Shown: positions 13,224 to 18,885 of the stretch, piece by piece
Position numbering within the stretch: position 1 is the stretch's first letter
How the letters are laid out: each line of letters starts with the position of its first letter
NCBI GenBank assembly: GCA_038323615.1
Contig: JBBQHC010000049.1
Location: 1 to 18,885 of the forward strand
Direction: 5' to 3'
DNA from: JBBKXP01 sp038323615
GTDB taxonomy: Bacteria; Pseudomonadota; Alphaproteobacteria; Rhodobacterales; Rhodobacteraceae
DNA: 18,885 bases
Notes under the pieces: model-generated
Databases searched by the model: none
The model's input: only the letters and a program-made list of their open reading frames with translations
Told to the model about the DNA's origin: nothing
Translations under genes and position numbers: made by a program

Positions 13224-15715
13224 TGGCCAAGACCGTGGACAGGCTTGATGCCTACAACGCCAAACGCGATTTCGACAGCACCCCAGAGCCGGAGGGCAAA
13301 GTCACGCAAAAGCGTCGCAAGGCGCTACGGTTTCTGGTGCAGAAGCACGACGCCCGTCGCTTGCATTATGATTTTCGATTGGAGTGGGACGGGGTTCTGC
13401 TGAGTTGGGCGGTGACCCGCGGGCCGAGCGACGATCCCGGCGAGAAACGGCTTGCGGTGCGGACCGAAGATCATCCGCTGTCATACGCGGATTTCGAAGG
13501 CACAATCCCCAAGGGCGAATACGGCGGTGGCACGGTAATGCTGTGGGATCAGGGCACGTGGACGCCCGAAACCGACCCGGCGTCGGGGCTGACGGAAGGC
13601 AAGCTCAAGCTCGTTTTGCATGGCAGTCGAATGCGGGGCGGTTGGGCGCTCGTGCGAATGCGTGGAACGGAAAAGCGCGAGAACTGGCTGCTGATCAAAG
13701 AGCGCGACGACCACGCGACAAACGATCCCGACCGCCTGACCGAAGGCGAACTGACATCGATCAGTACGGGCCGCAGTATGGCTGAGATCGCGGCGGGGGA
13801 GAAACCCGTCAGGCGCTCGCCGACCAAAACCACGCGAAAGCCCGCGCTTTCCAAAACGCTCCGCAAGACAAAGCGCCCGGCGTTTCGCAGCGTTCAGTTG
13901 GCGACGTTGTTTGCCGAGGCGCCCGAGGGCAATGATTGGCTGCACGAAACCAAATTCGACGGCTATCGCGCCCTCGCGGCGCTGGGTGAGGGCGGAACAC
14001 GGTTCTACACGCGGTCCGGCAATGACTGGACTGACAGGTTTGGCATGTTGGAGCCAGCCTTTGAAAAGCTTGCCTGCAATGCCGCGCTGATCGACGGCGA
14101 GGTCATGGCTGCCCAGATTGAAGGATCGGCGTTTTCTGCGTTGCAGGCGGCGTTGTCCGACGGAAAGCCACTCGTCTTTTATGCATTCGACCTGTTGTCA
14201 GTGGATAGTCAGGACATCACGGGCATATCCCAGATCGAACGTCGGGAACGGCTTGCCGCCTTGATTGCCGATGCCGACCCGGAGGGGGCCCTGAGGATGA
14301 GCGAGCACATCGTCGGAAACGGCCCCGAGGTGTTTCGTCGCGCCTGTGCTGCCGGAGCCGAAGGGATCATCTCCAAGCGCATCGATGCGCCTTACCGTGG
14401 CAAACGCACGGTCGCGTGGCGCAAAATCAAATGTTCGCGCCGACAAGAGTTCGTCATTGGCGGTTTCAGTCCGTCCGACAAGGCCAGTCGGCCATTTTCG
14501 TCGCTGCTGATGGGAGGCTACGAGGAAGGCAAGCTGCGATACCGGGGACGTGTCGGCACCGGGTTTTCCGAGGCAACTCTGGTCAAACTGGCAAAGGCCA
14601 TGACGACAACCGCGAAAATGCCGTTTAACGCCGTTCCGCCCCAGATTGCCAAAGATGCCGTGTGGGTCCGTCCCGAGCTCGTTGCAGAGGTGGCATTCCC
14701 GGAATTCACCGCCGAAGGCCACATCCGGCATGGCAGTTTTTTGGGCTTGCGCGACGACAAGCAGGCCGGCGCAGTGTCAATTGAGATGCCAAAGGGGGGC
14801 AGCATGGAAACGAAAATACTCGGGGTCATGATTACCCATCCGGATCGCGCGGTTTTTCCTGACGATGGTTGCACAAAGCTCGACGTCGCACGCCATTATG
14901 AACGGGTAGGCGATCGGATAGTCGCGCTCGCCGGCCACCGGCCCCTGTCGCTATATCGCTGCCCTGACGGCATCTCGCAAAGCTGCTTTTTTCAGAAACA
15001 CGACAACGGCGGAATGCCCGATGCACTGTCGCAGATCGAGATCGCCGAAAGCGACGGAAAGTCTGCCACCTATCTCTATGCCACTCGCGCCGAATCATTC
15101 GTTGCGGCGGCCCAGATGGGGACATTGGAATTTCATATCTGGGGGGCGCGGACCGACAGGCTCGACCGTCCGGATCGGCTGGTGTTCGACCTTGATCCGG
15201 ACGCCGCCGTTTCATGGTCGCAGGTGCGCGCGGCGGCGTTCGAGGTGCGCGACGTCCTCACCGGTCTCGGACTCGAGTCAGGTGCCATGGTCACCGGGGG
15301 CAAGGGCATCCATGTCTGGATGCCGCTGCGCCGGAACTGGGAATGGGAAAGGGTGAAATTATTCGCCAAGACCTTTGCGCATATCCTGTCCGAAAAGGCA
15401 CCCGATCGCTACCTCGCCACGATGTCCAAAGCCAAACGCAAAGGGCGCATTTTCATCGACTGGTTACGCAACGAAAGGGGCGCCACGGCCGTCGCCCCCT
15501 ATTCGGTGCGCGCCCGCAAAGGCGCGCCAGTCGCGGTGCCGGTGACGTGGGACAGGCTCAAGTCACTTCAGGGCGCCAGTGCTTTTCAGATGGGCGACAT
15601 GCCCGTGATTCTGAAAAAGCCTTGCCCGGCGCTCACCCTGTTGAAAACACCGCAAATCCTGACCGACGCCGTAGTGTCGCGGATGCAGGAATGGGCTGAC
15701 GATCAGCAGCGCTGA
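13223..15715 (+). CDS. ligD: LigD, multifunctional ATP-dependent DNA ligase of NHEJ
   Basis: This 830-residue protein trims, fills and seals DNA ends held by Ku. The order is phosphoesterase, ligase, polymerase, as in Pseudomonas LigD. The 3'-phosphoesterase (about 25-190) has KHDARRLHYDFRLE and EDHPLSY, giving His42, His48, Asp50, Arg52, His84 and Tyr88; as I recall, these are the numbers of the Pseudomonas aeruginosa enzyme. The ligase (about 222-520) carries nucleotidyl lysine Lys244 in KFDGYR, DGEV at 291-294 and the C-terminal OB part. The primase-polymerase (about 535-815) has metal residues Asp656 and Asp658 in FDLDPD and GGKGIHVW at 692-699. Linkers at about 195-220 are basic. The ATG overlaps the Ku stop; a GTG one codon earlier is possible. 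All catalytic motifs are intact. Confidence 0.95.
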   Translation: MAKTVDRLDAYNAKRDFDSTPEPEGKVTQKRRKALRFLVQKHDARRLHYDFRLEWDGVLLSWAVTRGPSDDPGEKRLAVRTEDHPLSYADFEGTIPKGEYGGGTVMLWDQGTWTPETDPASGLTEGKLKLVLHGSRMRGGWALVRMRGTEKRENWLLIKERDDHATNDPDRLTEGELTSISTGRSMAEIAAGEKPVRRSPTKTTRKPALSKTLRKTKRPAFRSVQLATLFAEAPEGNDWLHETKFDGYRALAALGEGGTRFYTRSGNDWTDRFGMLEPAFEKLACNAALIDGEVMAAQIEGSAFSALQAALSDGKPLVFYAFDLLSVDSQDITGISQIERRERLAALIADADPEGALRMSEHIVGNGPEVFRRACAAGAEGIISKRIDAPYRGKRTVAWRKIKCSRRQEFVIGGFSPSDKASRPFSSLLMGGYEEGKLRYRGRVGTGFSEATLVKLAKAMTTTAKMPFNAVPPQIAKDAVWVRPELVAEVAFPEFTAEGHIRHGSFLGLRDDKQAGAVSIEMPKGGSMETKILGVMITHPDRAVFPDDGCTKLDVARHYERVGDRIVALAGHRPLSLYRCPDGISQSCFFQKHDNGGMPDALSQIEIAESDGKSATYLYATRAESFVAAAQMGTLEFHIWGARTDRLDRPDRLVFDLDPDAAVSWSQVRAAAFEVRDVLTGLGLESGAMVTGGKGIHVWMPLRRNWEWERVKLFAKTFAHILSEKAPDRYLATMSKAKRKGRIFIDWLRNERGATAVAPYSVRARKGAPVAVPVTWDRLKSLQGASAFQMGDMPVILKKPCPALTLLKTPQILTDAVVSRMQEWADDQQR

Positions 15716-15731
15716 GCGGCAGCGCGACATC

Positions 15732-15755
15732 TGCGATTAAACTGCTTTAATCGCA
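15732..15755. terminator. perfect hairpin after ligD, possible terminator
   Basis: TGCGATTAAA and TTTAATCGCA form a perfect ten-base inverted repeat with the four-base loop CTGC, 17 bases after the ligD stop. There is no T-run on either strand, so classic intrinsic termination is doubtful. A protein-binding palindrome is an alternative. In the remaining 15756-15929 I recognise nothing. Confidence 0.4.
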
Positions 15756-15938
15756 CTTCCGGTGGGCCGTGCCAGCCCCAAAGATCAGGAACAGACCCAA
15801 GGTCAGATTTGAGTTTGGGGCAACCGTCGTGGTGGGAACCGCCTGTCATTTGTGAGCGTTGAAGACCCCGTGAGCCATCGGGTCGCAGATCAGGTGGATC
15901 GTCACAAAAATGGCCGACGACAAGGCCGCGAGGATAAA

Positions 15939-17395
15939 ATGTGGTTACGCCTTTTGACACCCTTAGCGGTCGCCGGTTTGTGTCTAGTCGTGGCGCCGGT
16001 GGGAATATTCGTCGGAGCTGTTCTTTTGGCCCTGCAATTGGCCATTATCGCAATTCGTATCTGCGCGACAATCTGGATTCCGCGCAATCCGGGGACGGAA
16101 AATGTCGCTATTGCGCCGATCTTTTCGGTGCATGTCGCGACGCATAACGAGCCGCCCGAAATGGTCATCGCGACTCTTACGGCGTTAACGCAGCTTGACT
16201 GGCCGGCATCAGATTTCGAAGTGATTGTGATGGACAACAACACCGGCGACGCGCGTCTGTGGTGTCCCGTCGCCGATTGGTGCGCAACCCGGAACGTTCA
16301 TTTTATTCACCGCATGGGGGTTCAGGGCGCCAAGGCCGGGGCGCTGAACATCGCCTTGCAAGCAACCCGGGCTGACGCAACACACATCGTGACCGTCGAC
16401 GCCGATTACCGGGTTAGTAAGGCTTTCTCAAAGTGGCGGATGCGGCGTTGCGGCGGACCGGCGCCGACTATGTCCAGTTCCCGCAGGCCTACGTACATGC
16501 CGCCCATACCGCCGCCGGGGTCGACGCCGAACTTGAAGAATACTTTCGATCCACAGCACAGGTGGCTGATGGAGCCGAGGCAGTTCTGCTGACCGGCACA
16601 CTTTGCGTCATCTCGCGGGCGGCGCTTGTCGCCTGTGGGGGATGGTCGATGGCCACCACGACGGAAGATGCAGAAACCGGTGTCGCCCTTTGCAGCGCGG
16701 GCTTTACTGGCCGATACATCGCGCAGGTGGTCGGACGGGGCTACCTTCCATTTTCTCTGCGCGAGTTGGAACAGCAGCGCCACCGCTGGGCGAGCGGTAA
16801 TCTTCAGACGCTGAGGCTTCATCTCTCAAAGATTGTTGGCAGGCAAAGCAGGCTCGGGCTGCGCAAACGACTGGCGGTGCTTGCGCAGTTGACCGCATGG
16901 CTCAACGTCAGTCTCCTGCCGGCGCTCGTGCTAATGCTGGCCTTGGTGTCGCAGAGCCGCGCGCGTACTGTTGTCGTCATTGCAGCAATTGCCGTGATCC
17001 TCGGGATTTTCGATATCCTCTGGCGGATCGTTCACCGGGGTCTGCGCGAAGGTCATTCCTTCGGGACCATCTTGCGGGCTTTTGCATGTCGACTGGCTTT
17101 GGCGCCGGTCTCGTCGCAGGCAAGTTTTGATACCCTCGTCGGACACAACCTGAAGTTTGTCGTAACCGCCAAGCGTGCGAACAGCGTTCGTGCTGTTCCG
17201 CTGTTGCCTGTCAAGCATGTTGTTCTCAGCGCAATTGCAGTGGCGGGTTTACCCGCGGCGGCGCAGTACGATCCGGTTGTCCTGCTTGCGACGATGTTGC
17301 TCGCGCTGCTGCTACCGGCAGCGCTTCTGACCGGCGGCTCACTTGAAAATTATCGCACCGCTGTCGCCCTTGCCAATAAAGGAGCACTTACATGA
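15939..17395 (+). pseudogene. BcsA-like family 2 membrane glycosyltransferase, frameshifted
   Basis: The gene is split between two frames by an apparent loss of one base between 16421 and 16434. The first frame (ATG 15939, GAGG at 15930-15933) has two hydrophobic segments, then FSVHVATHNEPPEMV, DNNTGD (99-104) and TVDADYR (DAD at 154-156). The second frame takes up from about 16427 with LKVADAALRRTGADYVQFPQ, then TTTEDAETG (TED) and QQRHRWASGN (QxxRW), followed by several transmembrane helices up to 17395. Together the parts give about 485 residues with all motifs of processive, cellulose-synthase-like enzymes that polymerise and extrude polysaccharide across the inner membrane. Read as it stands, translation would stop at 16592. 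A sequencing error would restore it; otherwise the gene is dead. The stop overlaps the next start (ATGA). Confidence 0.85.
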
Positions 17396-18363
17396 ACCCT
17401 GCACAGTCGCCGTTTGTTGTCGACGTCATTATCCCGACCTACAACCGTGCCGCCATGATCGAGACTGCCGTCAGGGCTGCAATAGAGCAAACTTGGTGTC
17501 ATACCCGCGTGACGGTAATTGACGATGCCAGCAACGATGATACGGCGCGCGTTTTGAAGCGCTACTTCGCGTATCCCAACTTTAACTATATCCGGTTGTC
17601 CCGAAATTGCGGCACTGCACAGGCCAAGAATGTCGGGCTGTTGCTCACTGACGGCGACGCGGTAACGTTTCACGATTCAGACGACATTCCGTTTCGTGAC
17701 AAGATTCTGCGTCAGGCCAGAATCATGATGGCGCCAGAGATCCACGCCGATCCCGGTCTGAACTGGCCACTTGTGGGCCATGAAAGCGGTTCCCGGCTGG
17801 ATGTCGGGGTCGTGCTGGGCCATCACGAACTGATCCTGCCGGATGGTCGCCGGGTCGAAATCCACCGCGATCTTTCTCTGCTTGATGATGTCTTTCCGAA
17901 TTTGCAGATGGGGTCGCAGGTGCCCGGTGAATGGACACATATAAATTCGGGACTGTTCCGCCACGATGTCTTTGCCCGGCATGGCGGTTTCGCCAATTGC
18001 ATCGAAGAAGATCGCGAATTGCGCAACCGACTTCTGCTCAATGGCGAAATTATCTGGGTGATCCCGGACATCCTGATGACCAAGATCGAAACGCCGGGCA
18101 GCCTCACTCAGGCAGCGGGGTCGGATTATCAAAGCGCACGTCGCCAGTCGGATCGTGACGCAGTCTGGGGAAAGGTGGCCGAGTGGCGGGCGACCGGCAG
18201 GATAGCCCCGGTTCCGGTCGACATGCCGGACCTTGTCCTGTCGGACGTCAGCAACCCCGGCCTGTTGGCCGTCCGCGATATTCTTTCGACCCCGGCAACC
18301 CACAAAGCTGTTCGGCAGATTGTTTCGACCACCCGTTCTGGCGGACTGGAGGCGGCGGAATGA
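17392..18363 (+). CDS. GT-A (family 2 type) glycosyltransferase
   Basis: This is a 323-residue cytoplasmic sugar transferase. The N-terminus has the GT-A fold start VDVIIPTYNRAAMIETAV, the nucleotide contact VIDDASNDDT (about 42-51), and FHDSDD (93-98), the DxD-type metal site that holds the sugar-nucleotide diphosphate. Later GEWTHINSGLFRHDVFARHGGF and EEDRELRNRLLL supply the acceptor-side acidic residues typical of family 2 enzymes. There is no transmembrane segment. The donor sugar and acceptor cannot be deduced. The ATG overlaps the stop of the BcsA-like gene and its own stop overlaps the next start, so all three are translationally coupled and probably serve one glycan. Confidence 0.88.
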   Translation: MNPAQSPFVVDVIIPTYNRAAMIETAVRAAIEQTWCHTRVTVIDDASNDDTARVLKRYFAYPNFNYIRLSRNCGTAQAKNVGLLLTDGDAVTFHDSDDIPFRDKILRQARIMMAPEIHADPGLNWPLVGHESGSRLDVGVVLGHHELILPDGRRVEIHRDLSLLDDVFPNLQMGSQVPGEWTHINSGLFRHDVFARHGGFANCIEEDRELRNRLLLNGEIIWVIPDILMTKIETPGSLTQAAGSDYQSARRQSDRDAVWGKVAEWRATGRIAPVPVDMPDLVLSDVSNPGLLAVRDILSTPATHKAVRQIVSTTRSGGLEAAE

Positions 18364-18885
18364 CAGTTGCATGCCACCGACCACCAGTCATCGCTGTCGT
18401 CGATCCGATGTGTCCAGCGGGTTACGATCCGTCCAGCCTGCAGCGTGGCGGGATCGGTGGCACCGAGGCGACGATAATGCGCGTCGGGACGGCGCTTTCT
18501 CCGACGTTCGACATGCGTCACTTTCAGCGGGGCCGCAGTTTTACGCAGCTGTCGTCGGCGGGAATCATTCATCCGCTCATCCTCGCTCTGCTCCCCCTCC
18601 AAGCCGACGTCATCATTGTCATCAATGCCTGGAAGGTCGCCCTCAAACTGCGCAAAATTAACCCCGCGACGCCCATACTCTTGTGGCTTCATATCCACCC
18701 TGGGCGCCATAACCGTGCCATGGGACCAGCCCTGCGAGATGCAGGGATCGGGATAATTTGCGTGTCAGCCAGCCACGCCGCCAGCTTGCGCCGGTTCCTT
18801 CACCTCGCGCCCGGTCCCGAGATCAGCCATATCTACAACCCGATCGACGATAATCTTGCGCCGGACGCGACTGACCGAGATCCCA
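18360..18885 (+). CDS. GT4-type glycosyltransferase, N-terminal part (partial)
   Basis: A frame opens at the ATG 18360, inside the stop of the preceding gene, and stays open to the window edge, 175 codons without a stop. It reads VIAVVDPMCPAGYDPSSLQ, then RGGIGGTEATIMRVGTALS (about 29-47), a glycine-rich donor loop followed by a helix as in GT-B family 4 enzymes. Next come VIIVINAWKVALKL, ILLWLHIHPGRHN and ICVSASHAASLRRFL. The last part is ISHIYNPIDD, the linker motif at the end of the N-terminal Rossmann domain. The C-terminal donor-binding domain would lie outside the window. The role is presumably the same glycan pathway as the two preceding transferases. Confidence 0.82.
   Translation, partial: MTVACHRPPVIAVVDPMCPAGYDPSSLQRGGIGGTEATIMRVGTALSPTFDMRHFQRGRSFTQLSSAGIIHPLILALLPLQADVIIVINAWKVALKLRKINPATPILLWLHIHPGRHNRAMGPALRDAGIGIICVSASHAASLRRFLHLAPGPEISHIYNPIDDNLAPDATDRDP

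Noticed and set aside
15703..15960. Minus-strand frame between ligD and the glycosyltransferase
   Set aside because: It overlaps the ligD 3' end and the hairpin, has no recognisable motif, and its start lies inside the glycosyltransferase gene.
1..18885. CRISPR array or tandem repeat array
   Set aside because: No regularly spaced repeats of 20 bases or more were noticed in the window.

Overview
The window looks like chromosome or large replicon sequence from an alphaproteobacterium, most likely Rhodobacteraceae (Roseobacter group). The reasons are the GC-rich codon usage, the Usg-like protein next to gyrA, the yqaA-dsbB pair and the folate-dependent TrmFO. I could not run a search, so the taxonomy is inference.

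Positions 1-9783 are an ordinary housekeeping block. On the minus strand lie the start of a SAM-dependent methyltransferase (cut by the window edge), trmFO, a small outer-membrane beta-barrel protein and gyrA. A Usg-like gene is divergent from gyrA. Its 3' end overlaps, tail to tail, a minus-strand unit that reads yqaA, dsbB, arginase, ornithine cyclodeaminase. Arginase and ornithine cyclodeaminase share an ATGA overlap and together convert arginine to proline. Divergent from yqaA is a membrane-anchored zinc metallopeptidase, followed by a tRNA-Leu(CAA) gene.

Positions 9784-12398 are a scar of mobile DNA beginning directly at the 3' end of the tRNA. It holds an AT-rich repeat-bearing stretch, a frameshifted fragment of a type I restriction HsdR motor, the last codons and terminal repeat of an IS3-family transposase, a complete-looking IS110-family element of the IS1111 type, and a truncated minus-strand reading frame. 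The IS1111-type element has 12-bp inverted repeats, a 337-residue DEDD transposase and a long non-coding 3' side. It appears to sit inside the terminal repeat of the older IS3 element. Its non-coding side contains short matches to both flanks of its own insertion, as expected for a bridge (guide) RNA.

Positions 12399-15715 are a two-gene bacterial non-homologous end-joining operon: Ku, then a three-domain LigD (phosphoesterase, ligase, polymerase) whose ATG overlaps the Ku stop.

Positions 15939-18885 are the start of a polysaccharide or surface-glycan cluster: a BcsA-like membrane glycosyltransferase broken by a one-base frameshift, a GT-A glycosyltransferase and the N-terminal part of a GT4-type glycosyltransferase. 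The junctions between them are ATGA stop-start overlaps. The cluster continues beyond the window. I found no CRISPR array and no clearly unknown multi-gene system; the most unusual structure is the nested insertion and its candidate guide RNA.
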